Below are positions 17,045 to 24,950 of a stretch of 64,000 nucleotides of DNA, one piece after another. The position numbers and the translations under genes were made by a program. How positions within the stretch are numbered: the stretch's first letter is position 1; each line of letters starts with the position of its first letter. This DNA comes from Herbaspirillum sp. GW103 (GTDB lineage Bacteria; Pseudomonadota; Gammaproteobacteria; Burkholderiales; Burkholderiaceae_D). Under the pieces are notes generated by a model. It did no database searches and was not told the origin of the DNA. It saw only the letters and a list, made by a program, of their open reading frames with translations. The stretch lies in NCBI RefSeq assembly GCF_000261365.1, contig NZ_AJVC01000003.1, positions 1,612,001-1,676,000 on the forward strand, in the 5' to 3' direction.

Positions 17045-17961
17045 TGGAAACGCGTGCCCATCATGTCCTCATCGGACTGTTCACCATCCTGGTCGCCCTG
17101 GCGGCGCTGCTGTTCTGCCTGTGGCTGACCAAGGCCGGACAGGATCGCGATGTCGACTACTACACGGTCATCTTCAACGAAGCCGTCAGCGGTCTCTCGC
17201 GCGGTAGCCCGGTGCAGTACAGCGGCATCAAGGTGGGCGACGTGGTCGGCCTGAGCCTGGACCCCGCCGATCCGCGCAAGGTACGCGCCCGCATCCGCGT
17301 CACCGGCAAGGCTCCCATCAAGGAAGACACCGGCGCCAAGCTGGCCCTGGCCGGCATCACCGGCACCGCGCTGATCCAGTTGACCAATGGCTCGCCTGCC
17401 AGTCCGCGACTGGAATCCAAGGATGGCAACGACCCCATCATCATCGCCTCGCCCTCGCCGCTGTCGTCTCTGCTCTCCAACGGCGAAGACCTGCTCTCCA
17501 ACGTCAATGAAGTGCTGCTCAACGCCAAGCAGTTCCTGGCCCCGGAAAATGCGCGGCGCCTGAACCAGACCCTGGCCCATCTGGAACAGTTGACCGACAC
17601 CCTGGCCTCCCAGCGCGGCAATGTCGGCACGGCCATGCAGGAACTGGCAGCCGCAGCGCGCCAGGCCAACCTGGCCATGCAGTCCGCCAACCAGTTGCTG
17701 ACCACGCGCGGCAACGACGCCATGGGCAACCTGCAGCAAGCCATGCGTTCGCTGGCCGCCAGCAGCCAGCAGATCGAGAAGCTGATCCAGCAGAACCAGG
17801 CCGCCCTCAACAACGGCGCCCAGGGTGTGGCCGAGATCGGCCCGGCCATCACCGAACTGCGCAGCACGCTGGCCTCCGTGCGGACCATCAGCCGCAAGCT
17901 GGAAAACAATCCCGGCGCCTATCTGCTGGGCCAAGACAATCTCCAGGAATTCCAACCATGA
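17044..17961 (+). CDS. mlaD: MCE-domain protein (MlaD-like)
   Basis: A 305-residue protein with an N-terminal membrane anchor (LIGLFTILVALAALLFCLWL) and an MCE domain (about 40-120; VIFNEAVSGLSRGSPVQYSG, KVGDVVGLSLDP), then a long periplasmic helical region with Gln/Ala/Asn-rich repeats. It should form the hexameric periplasmic ring that passes lipids to or from the permease. It is longer than E. coli MlaD (about 183 residues) and closer to the PqiB/LetB-like or Ttg2C-type long MCE proteins. The ATG at 17044 has AAGGAAA upstream. Confidence 0.9.
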   Translation: METRAHHVLIGLFTILVALAALLFCLWLTKAGQDRDVDYYTVIFNEAVSGLSRGSPVQYSGIKVGDVVGLSLDPADPRKVRARIRVTGKAPIKEDTGAKLALAGITGTALIQLTNGSPASPRLESKDGNDPIIIASPSPLSSLLSNGEDLLSNVNEVLLNAKQFLAPENARRLNQTLAHLEQLTDTLASQRGNVGTAMQELAAAARQANLAMQSANQLLTTRGNDAMGNLQQAMRSLAASSQQIEKLIQQNQAALNNGAQGVAEIGPAITELRSTLASVRTISRKLENNPGAYLLGQDNLQEFQP

Positions 17962-18560
17962 TGACCCCGCTCCTGCGCACCGCCCTGGTGGCCGCCAGCC
18001 TGGCCCTGACGGCGTGTTCCATCCTGCCCAAGGCCGATCCGCTGGCGGTCTATCGCCTGCCGCCGCTGGCCTCCGGCGCCACCCCGGCCAGCGGCACTGC
18101 GTATCGCGCGCTGCGTATCGCCACGCCTGCGGCCAGTCGCAGCATCGACAGTGAACGCATCCTGGTGCTGCCTGAGGGCGACGTGATCAAGTCCTATGCG
18201 GGAGTACGCTGGGGCGATCCCGCACCGCAGCTGCTGCGTGACCGCCTGCTGGATGCCTTCCAGGCCGACGGGCGCTTCCCGCGCCTGTCCGGCGACAATG
18301 CCAACATCGCTGCCGAGGTCGAACTCGATGGCGCACTGACGGCCTTCCAGACCGAGTATCGCCATGGTGCGCCCACCGTGGTGATCGTCTACGATGCCCG
18401 CCTGGTGGACACCGCCACGCGCCAGCAACTGGCGGCGCGACGCTTTGCGGTGGTGGAAGCGGTGGCTGGCAGCAAGGTACCGGAAGTGGTCAGCGCCTTT
18501 GGCAGCGCCTCGGCGCGGCTGGCTGGCGAGGTCGTGGCCTGGGCGGCCACGGTGCGATGA
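17958..18560 (+). CDS. ABC-type transport auxiliary lipoprotein (PqiC/YmbA-like)
   Basis: A 200-residue lipoprotein. The signal peptide ends in the lipobox LTAC (Cys near residue 20), so the mature form is lipidated. The body (LAVYRLPPLASG, RILVLPEGDVIKSYAGVRWGD, then PQLLRDRLLDAFQADGRF) matches the ABC-type transport auxiliary lipoprotein fold of the PqiC type. It overlaps the MCE gene by 4 bases and is the last gene of the operon. It is thought to anchor the MCE tube to the outer membrane. Confidence 0.85.
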   Translation: MMTPLLRTALVAASLALTACSILPKADPLAVYRLPPLASGATPASGTAYRALRIATPAASRSIDSERILVLPEGDVIKSYAGVRWGDPAPQLLRDRLLDAFQADGRFPRLSGDNANIAAEVELDGALTAFQTEYRHGAPTVVIVYDARLVDTATRQQLAARRFAVVEAVAGSKVPEVVSAFGSASARLAGEVVAWAATVR

Positions 18561-18660
18561 AGGTATTGCGTCAGCGCGCCATTATCCAAACGTAGCATGG
18601 GCAGACGCGCCCGACTGTGGCAGTCTGGCCGGTATTTTTCTTGCGGATCGGAAGGCAGCC

Positions 18661-19578
18661 ATGGACAAGTTGCAAGCAATGGAAACCTTTGTGGCCGTGG
18701 TCGAGAGCGGCAGCTTCGTGGCCGCGGTGGATGTCACGGGCCTCTCCAAACCGGCGGTCTCGCGCCAGGTGTCGGAACTGGAACAGTTTCTCGGCATCCG
18801 CCTGCTTCATCGCACCACGCGACGGCTTTCGCTGACCGATGAAGGCCGCGTCTACTTCACTCGCTGCAAGGAATTGCTGGAATCGATTCAGGATGTGGAG
18901 AGCGAAGTCGGGCTCAATTCCGACCAGGCCTGTGGACGGCTGCGCATCGGCGCGCCGCAGGATTTTGGGGTGGAACAGCTGGCGCCGCTGTGGGGCAGGT
19001 TCACCGAGAGCAATCCCCTGATCACGCTCAACATCACCTTGTCGGATCGCACCATCGATCTGCTGGAAGAGGGATTCGACATGGTCATCCGCATCAGCGC
19101 CCTGGGTGACAGCCGCATGGTCGCGCGCCCGCTGGCGCCGGTGCGCATGATCGCCTGCGCCTCACCGGGCTTCCTGCAACGGCACGGCACACCGCAGACT
19201 CCGGCGGAGCTGCGTGACTTCCCTTTCATCTCCTACAGCTACCGCAATGGCGGCGACGAGTGGCATTTCAGGCATGAGCACGGCGACACCTGCCAGGTAC
19301 GCGTGCGCTCCACCGTCTACGTCAACAACGGTGCCACCTGCCGTGCCATGGCCGTGGCCGGCCAAGGCATTGCGATTCAGCCGGACTTCATCGTCAATGC
19401 TGCCATCCGCTCCGGGGAACTGGTGGAGCTGTTCGAGGGCTGGAGCACCGGTGAGCAACTGATGGTGCATACGCTTTATCCCACCCGCACTCATCTGCCG
19501 CCCAAGGTGCAGCGCATGCGTGACTTCCTGGTGGAACAATTCAAGGTACCGCCGTGGTGCCCCCGACCTGCGGCGTAA
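18661..19578 (+). CDS. LysR-family transcriptional regulator
   Basis: A 305-residue protein with an N-terminal winged helix (MDKLQAMETFVAVVESGSFV; recognition helix around LSKPAVSRQVSELEQFLGIR) followed by a substrate-binding domain of the LysR type. The METF..VVE.GSF..A start is the CrgA/PA-type subgroup. ATG 18661 is chosen because the HTH begins there; the frame is open upstream but overlaps the preceding lipoprotein gene. It converges with lrgB. Its targets are unknown because no divergent partner gene lies next to it. Confidence 0.92.
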   Translation: MDKLQAMETFVAVVESGSFVAAVDVTGLSKPAVSRQVSELEQFLGIRLLHRTTRRLSLTDEGRVYFTRCKELLESIQDVESEVGLNSDQACGRLRIGAPQDFGVEQLAPLWGRFTESNPLITLNITLSDRTIDLLEEGFDMVIRISALGDSRMVARPLAPVRMIACASPGFLQRHGTPQTPAELRDFPFISYSYRNGGDEWHFRHEHGDTCQVRVRSTVYVNNGATCRAMAVAGQGIAIQPDFIVNAAIRSGELVELFEGWSTGEQLMVHTLYPTRTHLPPKVQRMRDFLVEQFKVPPWCPRPAA

Positions 19579-19594
19579 ATCATTTATTTCATTT

Positions 19595-20335
19595 TCAATG
19601 CGCAGTCCAGCGCAGGAACAAGGGCATCAGCACCGGCACCAGCACGGCGGTGAAGACACCATTGAGCCCCATCCCCAGTCCGGCGAATGCGCCCATTTCG
19701 GCACTGACCTGCAAGGCACGCGCGGTACCGATGCCATGCGAGGCCACGCCCAGGGCGAAGCCGCGCACGGGGTGGCTGTCGATGCGCAGGAAGTTGAGCA
19801 CGTAGCGCGCCAGCACTGCGCCCAGGATACCGGTGCAGATGACCAGCACGGCGGTCAGTGAAGGCAGGCCGCCGAAGCGTTCCGAGATGGCCATGGCAAT
19901 CGGTGTGGTGGCGGACTTGGGGGCCATGGAAATGACGATGTCACGCGAAGCCCCCATCGCATAGGCAATGCCGACTGCCGAGACCACGGCGGTCACCGAC
20001 CCTGCCGCCAGTCCCAGCAAGAGCGGCAGCACCGCGCGGCGGAAATTGTGCCACTGCTTGTAGAGCGGCATGGCCAGCGCCACGGTGGCCGGGCCGAGCA
20101 TGAAGTGGACGAATTGCGCGCCCTCGAAGTAGGTCTTGTAGGGTGTATGCGTGAGGGTGAGGATGCTGACCACGATGGCAATGGCGATCAACACCGGATT
20201 GGCCAGCGGGTTGTAGCCCAGGCGGCGGTAAACCCACAACGCGAACAGATAGGCCACCAGCGTGGTGGTCAACCCCAGCAGCGGCGAAGCCGCGAGATAG
20301 ACCCAGACATCGGTCAGGCGAGCCAGGCCGTGCAT
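19595..20335 (-). CDS. lrgB: LrgB/CidB-family membrane protein
   Basis: A 246-residue integral membrane protein with about 7 segments and the LrgB motifs PKSATTPIAMAISERFGG and ASHGIGTARALQ. With LrgA it forms the holin/antiholin-like pair now linked to export of small carboxylates such as pyruvate and to murein hydrolase control. The ATG at 20335 overlaps the lrgA stop (TGATG), so the two are translated together. Confidence 0.9.
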   Translation of the reverse strand: MHGLARLTDVWVYLAASPLLGLTTTLVAYLFALWVYRRLGYNPLANPVLIAIAIVVSILTLTHTPYKTYFEGAQFVHFMLGPATVALAMPLYKQWHNFRRAVLPLLLGLAAGSVTAVVSAVGIAYAMGASRDIVISMAPKSATTPIAMAISERFGGLPSLTAVLVICTGILGAVLARYVLNFLRIDSHPVRGFALGVASHGIGTARALQVSAEMGAFAGLGMGLNGVFTAVLVPVLMPLFLRWTAH

Positions 20336-20715
20336 CAGTTTTCCTCCCCATCGCCGGTTGCCTGCCGCGCGCTGGAGAAGCGCTTCATCGCGGCGTTGGT
20401 CACCAGCGCACCGACGGCGATGGCCAATACCGTACTCACCACCAGCGCCACCACGATGGCCGGCAGATCGCCCTTGAGCTGGCCGGCGGCGGCAATCACG
20501 CCGACCCCGGCGGGTACGAACAGCAGCGACAGATGCTGCAGGATGCCCCAGGAAGTGGGCTCCATCAGCTGCGCCAGACGCGGCGAAGAGAGAAAGGCGA
20601 TCAGCAGCAGGAGCATGCCGATCACCGGACCGGGAATGGGCAGGCCCAGCAATTGCGCGGCGCCTTCGCCCAGGCATTGGAAGACCAGCAGGATGGCTAG
20701 GGGGGTGAGGTTCAT
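20335..20715 (-). CDS. lrgA: LrgA/CidA-family protein
   Basis: A 126-residue holin-like membrane protein with four segments. It shows the family pattern (LVFQCLGE near the start, GLPIPGPVIGMLLLL, then LSLLFVPAGVGVI). The start at 20715 gives the usual family length. An upstream in-frame ATG would add about 15 residues and a long ORF extension that overlaps a promoter-like TATAAT, so it was rejected. It is the first gene of lrgAB. Confidence 0.88.
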   Translation of the reverse strand: MNLTPLAILLVFQCLGEGAAQLLGLPIPGPVIGMLLLLIAFLSSPRLAQLMEPTSWGILQHLSLLFVPAGVGVIAAAGQLKGDLPAIVVALVVSTVLAIAVGALVTNAAMKRFSSARQATGDGEEN

Positions 20716-20746
20716 GATGACTCGCTGAGAATATGGAGGCGAGATC

Positions 20747-20752
20747 ATTATA
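20747..20752 (-). promoter_or_regulatory. Probable -10 box of lrgAB
   Basis: A perfect TATAAT on the minus strand, 32 bases before the lrgA ATG. No convincing -35 is seen, which would fit an activator-dependent promoter. Confidence 0.45.
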
Positions 20753-20849
20753 AAAGCTCGACTGCAAATGCTGGCCAAGCAGCAGAGCCAGAGGCCTTCA
20801 CCGTCCCTCCGATCAGCAACCGTGCTCAACAATGAGCAAGCAACTATTG

Positions 20850-21656
20850 CTATGTCCGAGTCTGATCCCGCAACCGATCCAAACGCAACCGCTGCCGCCC
20901 ATCCGTCAATCGCCACATGGCCAGCGTCGCCGCACCAAAGGCAGCCAACCCACTGGCCCCGGCCAGGATGAACATGAGCAGGATCTGATATTTGGCGGCC
21001 GACAAGGCATCCATGCCGGCCAGCACCTGGCCCGTCATGATGCCCGGCAGGGTGATGATGCCCGCCGCCGACATCTGGTTGATGACCGGCAGCAAACCGC
21101 TGCGGATGGCCGCCATGCGCGGCGCACGCAGCGCTTGCTGACGGGTCTGACCCAATGCCAGCCGCGCTTCGATGATGGCCGCCGACTGGCGTGCCCCGGT
21201 GAGGAAGGCGTCCAGCGCGATGCTGGCCGAATTGAGGACGCTGCCCAGCACAATCCCCATCAGCGGGATGGCATAGCGCGGGTCGTACCAGGGATCAGGA
21301 CGCAGCGCCGTGGACAAGGCCAATCCCACCGTCAGCAGGGAGGCCGTGCCCACCACGACGGCACTGATGCGCAGCCCGGCGCTGCCCGCCAGCGGCGTAC
21401 GCGGACGGCTGGCGACTTCGCGTGCGGCGGCGGCGATCATCAGCAGCACCGCCACCGCCGTCAGCCAGGGCGATTGATGGCCGAGAATCCAGCGCAGCAC
21501 CAGCCCCACCAGCAGCAGTTGCGCCACCATGCGCAGCGCCGCTACCAGCAGTGGACGGTGAATCTGCAAACCCAGCGCCAGCGACGCAATGGCGTTGACC
21601 AGCACCAGGATGGCCGACAGGGCCAGGTCGCCAGTGGACAATTCCAGGACGCTCAT
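20850..21656 (-). CDS. fetB: FetB/YbbM-family ABC permease (iron export type)
   Basis: A 268-residue membrane protein with about 7 segments. Its sequence (ALRMVAQLLLVGLVLRWI, IPLMGIVLGSVLNSASIALDAF, then LPGIMTGQVLAGMDALSAAKYQILLMF) is that of the UPF0014/FetB family. In E. coli FetAB exports iron and protects against peroxide. It overlaps the ATPase gene by 4 bases. A small inverted repeat (TGCTCA-ACAA-TGAGCA at 20823-20838) lies just after its stop. Confidence 0.88.
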   Translation of the reverse strand: MSVLELSTGDLALSAILVLVNAIASLALGLQIHRPLLVAALRMVAQLLLVGLVLRWILGHQSPWLTAVAVLLMIAAAAREVASRPRTPLAGSAGLRISAVVVGTASLLTVGLALSTALRPDPWYDPRYAIPLMGIVLGSVLNSASIALDAFLTGARQSAAIIEARLALGQTRQQALRAPRMAAIRSGLLPVINQMSAAGIITLPGIMTGQVLAGMDALSAAKYQILLMFILAGASGLAAFGAATLAMWRLTDGRQRLRLDRLRDQTRT

Positions 21657-22315
21657 GCGCGCTCCCGCTTCATCACGCGCAGCACACCGCTGGCCAGACG
21701 CTGCGCCTGCTCTTGCGCATGCGTCACCAGCAGCAGCGCCATGCCCTGCTGCATGGCCTCCCGCAAGACGGCTTCCACCCGGGCCACGTTATCGGCATCG
21801 AGCGCACTGGTCGGTTCATCCAGCATGAGCACGGCGGGCCGCTGCAGCAAAGACCGGATCAGCGCGGCACGCTGGCGCTCACCGGTCGACAATTGCGTCA
21901 GATCGGCTTCGAGGCGACTGGCAGGCAAGTCCAGGCGCATCGCCAGCGTACAGGCGGCCTCGCGTTGCTGCGGCTGTAGATGCGCCATGACGCTGCTGTC
22001 CCACCACGCCGCCTCAGCCGCCTGATACAGCACCTGGCGCCGCCATTGGGGGGCCGGCATGGCACTGCGCGACCGGCCCTCCAGCCAGGCTTCGCCCTGC
22101 CCTTCGTCAAGATCGGCGATCAGGCGCAGCAGGCGCGTCTTGCCGACGCCGGATGCGCCTTCCACCGCCAGGCACTGGCCGGCCTGCACCGAAAAACTGA
22201 GCGGTGCCACAACGGCCGAACCAAGGTCTTGCACGCGCAGGCGCGGCACCGCGTGGTCCGACGCGCAAACCGCTGCGCCAGCAGAAGAACACGAAACGGA
22301 ACGGACAGCAGCCAT
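21653..22315 (-). CDS. fetA: FetA/YbbL-like ABC ATPase
   Basis: About 220 residues with Walker A EGASGVGKT, signature LSTGERQRAALIRSLL and Walker B VLMLDEPTSALD. It partners the FetB permease directly downstream. The start is uncertain: ATG 22315 gives the normal family length, but the preceding bases are a pyrimidine run with no ribosome binding site. The longer open frame to 22492 encodes a Phe/Ser-rich stretch from low-complexity DNA and is unlikely to be protein. A GTG further in (before PRLRVQDLG) is possible. Confidence 0.8.
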   Translation of the reverse strand: MAAVRSVSCSSAGAAVCASDHAVPRLRVQDLGSAVVAPLSFSVQAGQCLAVEGASGVGKTRLLRLIADLDEGQGEAWLEGRSRSAMPAPQWRRQVLYQAAEAAWWDSSVMAHLQPQQREAACTLAMRLDLPASRLEADLTQLSTGERQRAALIRSLLQRPAVLMLDEPTSALDADNVARVEAVLREAMQQGMALLLVTHAQEQAQRLASGVLRVMKRERA

Positions 22316-22524
22316 GACAAAGAAAAAGGAAAAGGAAAAGGAAGGAAAACCGGAGAGCCTGGCCTTCCGAAGGCAGACCATCCACGCCAGTGTGACACAA
22401 GCCCGCCCGGTCTCGCTATCGGGTGCATTGACGCTTTCTGCACCGAAGCTGACGTTTTCTGCACCATGTGCCTGTCGTCGGCCTTCTACCATGGGCGCTC
22501 CTCAACCTTCACTGGAGCGCTTTC

Positions 22525-23097
22525 ATGCCCTTTCTCCGCAATTGCGTGGCCGCAGCGGCCCTGACGTTTTCTGCACTGTCGGCCCAGGCCGCCGATTTCA
22601 CGGTCAGCAGCACCGACATCAAGGACGGCCAGATGCTGTCGATCTCGGAAGTCTTCAACGGCTTCGGCTGCATGGGCGCGAACCGCTCGCCGCAGTTGTC
22701 GTGGTCGGGCGCGCCGGCCGGCACCAAGAGTTTTGCCGTGACCGTCTATGATCCGGATGCGCCCACCGGCAGCGGCTGGTGGCACTGGACCGTGTTCAAC
22801 CTGCCGGCCTCCACCACCAGCCTGCCGGGCGGTATCGGTGCCCAAGGCCGTGGCCTGCCCGCAGGGGCCATGCAGGGTCGCACCGATTTCGGCAGCAGCG
22901 GCTTCGGCGGCGCCTGCCCGCCGCAAGGCGACAAGCCGCACCGCTATCAATTCGTCATTTGGGCACTCAATACCGAAAAATTGCCACTGGACGCGCAAGC
23001 CAGCGGTGCTATGCTCGGCTTCTTCCTCAATGCCTCCGCCCTCGGCCAGGCCCGGCTGACCGCCTACTACGGACGTGATCTCCCGCATGCAAAGTGA
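22525..23097 (+). CDS. YbhB/YbcL-family (PEBP/Raf kinase inhibitor-like) secreted protein
   Basis: A 190-residue protein with a signal peptide (about 1-23, ending SAQAA) and the PEBP fold motifs: RSPQLSWSGAP, VYDPDAPTGSGWWHW and GACPPQGDKPHRYQFVIWAL. Bacterial YbhB-like proteins are periplasmic or cytoplasmic and bind phospholipid-like ligands; their roles are poorly known. GGAGCG lies 7 bases before the ATG. The gene overlaps the AraC-type regulator by 11 bases, so the two form an operon. Confidence 0.9.
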   Translation: MPFLRNCVAAAALTFSALSAQAADFTVSSTDIKDGQMLSISEVFNGFGCMGANRSPQLSWSGAPAGTKSFAVTVYDPDAPTGSGWWHWTVFNLPASTTSLPGGIGAQGRGLPAGAMQGRTDFGSSGFGGACPPQGDKPHRYQFVIWALNTEKLPLDAQASGAMLGFFLNASALGQARLTAYYGRDLPHAK

Positions 23098-23908
23098 CAT
23101 TGCCATCCTGCCCTTTACCCATGGTCCCCGCCCAGCGTTGACGCGCATCCGCGCCCGTCATGAACAGCAGTTGCGCCAGGTCTTCATCGGCCTGGCCAGC
23201 ATCTGCCACGTGCGCCAGGGCAAAAAACGGCTGCAGTGGGGCCACCGCCATCTGGTGTGCGCACAAGATGTACTGGTGCTCATCGCTGCCGGTACCCGGG
23301 TCAATGTCGCCAACCTGCCCAAGGGCGGCGAGTATGCCGCGGACATGATCTCGCTGCCGCCGGCACTGATCGAGCGCTTCCGTCTGCACTATCCCGGCCA
23401 GGGCGTGCAGGCGCGCGATGTCAGCGCCGTCAGCAGCGTAGCGCAGGATGCCGACATCCTGCGCGCCTGGCGCCATCTGCAGGACTGCATCCGCGACGAC
23501 GCCGCGAGCGAGCTGCAATGCCAGGCAGCCGAGGGGCTGTTGCTGGCTCTGAGCCTGCGCGGCGCCATCGGCGGCCTGCTGCGTGAGCGCGGCGACGCCA
23601 TCAGCCACCATATCGAACAGGTCCTGCTGATGCTGCCTCCCGAGCAGCGTAGCCTGGAACGCGTGGCCGAGGCGTTTCACTGCAGCGTCTCGACCCTGCG
23701 ACGGCGGCTGGCACGGGAGCAAACCGGCTTTCGGGAACTGCTGGACAAGGTGCAACTGGGACTGGCGCTGGACCAGTTGCAGGGCTCCTCCTTACCCATC
23801 GCCGATATCGCCTCGGCATGCGGCTACGACTCGCCATCGCGCTTCGCGATGCGCTTTCGGCAGCATTACGGACTCAGTCCCAGCCAATTGCGTCAGACCC
23901 TGCCCTGA
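23087..23908 (+). CDS. AraC-family transcriptional regulator
   Basis: About 273 residues: an N-terminal cupin-like sensing region followed by two C-terminal helix-turn-helices (RVAEAFHCSVSTLRRRLARE and IADIASACGYDSPSRFAMRF), with the typical family end HYGLSPSQLRQ. ATG 23087 is chosen; a GTG at 23075 is also possible. Its overlap with the PEBP gene suggests it controls its own operon or a nearby stress response, but this is inference. Confidence 0.9.
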   Translation: MQSDIAILPFTHGPRPALTRIRARHEQQLRQVFIGLASICHVRQGKKRLQWGHRHLVCAQDVLVLIAAGTRVNVANLPKGGEYAADMISLPPALIERFRLHYPGQGVQARDVSAVSSVAQDADILRAWRHLQDCIRDDAASELQCQAAEGLLLALSLRGAIGGLLRERGDAISHHIEQVLLMLPPEQRSLERVAEAFHCSVSTLRRRLAREQTGFRELLDKVQLGLALDQLQGSSLPIADIASACGYDSPSRFAMRFRQHYGLSPSQLRQTLP

Positions 23909-24054
23909 ATACGCCCCCGCGTCCGGTGGACCACGCGATGGAGACTGCATCCGATCGCGTGTATCCGATTGCGTGTATCCGACCTGCAGGCCACGCCAGA
24001 ATGGGGCCCGCCGAAGGTTACAATGTCGCCTTCGCCCACTGCACACGCCTACTC

Positions 24055-24546
24055 ATGACCGATCACCTGGAAATCTTTTACCGACTGCTCTTCGCCATGC
24101 TCATCGGTTGCGTCATCGGCATCGACCGCAACCTGCGCGGCAAGCCCACCGGCATGAAGACCCTGGGGCTGGTATCGCTGGGCTCGGCACTGGTGACGAT
24201 GGCCGCCATGAATTTTGCGCTGGACGCCACGGCGGAAAACCGCGAAGCCGTCAGCCGCGCCATTCAGGGCGTGATCACCGGGATCGGCTTCCTCGGGGCC
24301 GGGGTCATCATCCATGAGCAGCGCAGCGAAAAGGTGCGCGGACTGACCACGGCGGCCTCGATCTGGGTCACGGCGGCGGTGGGCATCGTCTGCGGGGCCG
24401 GCTGGTGGCGCGTGGCGCTCATGGCTACCGGCCTGATCCTGGCCCTGTTCGTGGTGGGCCGCCCGCTGGAACACTTCCTGCACCGCCAATGGCTGCGCAA
24501 GAGCGATGTCGAGCGCGCCGACATCAGCGCCCGAGAAGAGGACTGA
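24055..24546 (+). CDS. MgtC/SapB-family membrane protein
   Basis: A 163-residue protein with four or five membrane segments and the MgtC/SapB pattern: LIGCVIGIDRNLRGKPTGMKT, IQGVITGIGFLGAGVII and GLTTAASIWVTAAVGI. The family is linked to magnesium stress and intracellular survival, although many members have other roles. It lacks the extra C-terminal soluble domain of Salmonella MgtC. The frame is open further upstream, but the family start is at 24055. Confidence 0.9.
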   Translation: MTDHLEIFYRLLFAMLIGCVIGIDRNLRGKPTGMKTLGLVSLGSALVTMAAMNFALDATAENREAVSRAIQGVITGIGFLGAGVIIHEQRSEKVRGLTTAASIWVTAAVGIVCGAGWWRVALMATGLILALFVVGRPLEHFLHRQWLRKSDVERADISAREED

Positions 24547-24599
24547 TGCCGTCCCCCCGCATAAAGCATGTCCCTGCGGCAAGACCATCACCCAGTACC

Positions 24600-24645
24600 T
24601 GCACTGCCTCCGCCCATGGCCTCATGCACTGCCACGATGCACTGC
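24600..24645 (+). repeat. Three TGCACTGC direct repeats, possible enhancer of the nas promoter
   Basis: TGCACTGC occurs at 24600-24607, 24625-24632 and 24638-24645, about 145-190 bases upstream of the sigma-54 promoter, where an activator enhancer is expected. TGCAC is the NtrC half-site. No clear TGCACC-N5-GGTGCA palindrome is present, so NtrC binding is inference only. Confidence 0.4.
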
Positions 24646-24788
24646 ACCACGAACGCGCAGGCCGCACCTGAATACATCATGCAATGATATATATCGGTGA
24701 TGCTGGCGGCGCCCAATGCCGCGCTTCGACCCCACCCTTCCTCCCGCAAACCCTCTCGCGACGGCCCTCTCGGTCCAATCCCGCCGGC

Positions 24789-24804
24789 TGGCACGACCTT
24801 TGCT
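24789..24804 (+). promoter_or_regulatory. Sigma-54 (-24/-12) promoter of the nitrate assimilation operon
   Basis: The sequence CTGGCACGACCTTTGCTC matches the -24/-12 consensus (YTGGCACGNNNNTTGCW). The invariant GG is at 24790-24791, the GC at 24802-24803, and the spacing is ten bases. Transcription would start near 24815, at the foot of the first leader hairpin. Sigma-54 control of nitrate assimilation by NtrC is well known in Proteobacteria. Confidence 0.85.
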
Positions 24805-24815
24805 CAATGATGATC

Positions 24816-24865
24816 GGGATCAAGGACGATCCCCCAATCTGATGCCGATCTAACGATGGATCTGC
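24816..24865 (+). ncRNA. ANTAR-type tandem hairpin leader (NasT/NasR target)
   Basis: There are two adjacent hairpins. The first stem is GGGATC/GATCCC (24816-24821 with 24828-24833), loop AAGGAC. The second pairs 24844-24851 with 24858-24865 (one mismatch and one G-U pair), loop AACGAT. Both are six-base loops with A at position 1 and G at position 4, the known signature of ANTAR-protein RNA targets. With the terminator at 24881-24936 this forms a nitrate-responsive antitermination leader. No nasS/nasT or nasR gene lies in the window. Confidence 0.8.
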
Positions 24866-24880
24866 AATGCACACGGACAA

Positions 24881-24936
24881 TGGCGTCCGCTTGAAACGAG
24901 GCAAGGCCTCGGTTTTGAGCGGACGCCTTTTTGTTT
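24881..24936 (+). terminator. Attenuator terminator in the nas leader
   Basis: The stem GGCGTCCGC / GCGGACGCC (24882-24890 with 24919-24927) encloses an inner GAGG...CCTC hairpin and is followed by TTTTTGTTTT. It ends 15 bases before the transporter ATG, so it must be read through for the operon to be expressed. Confidence 0.85.
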
Positions 24937-24950
24937 TCAAGGGACCCGAC

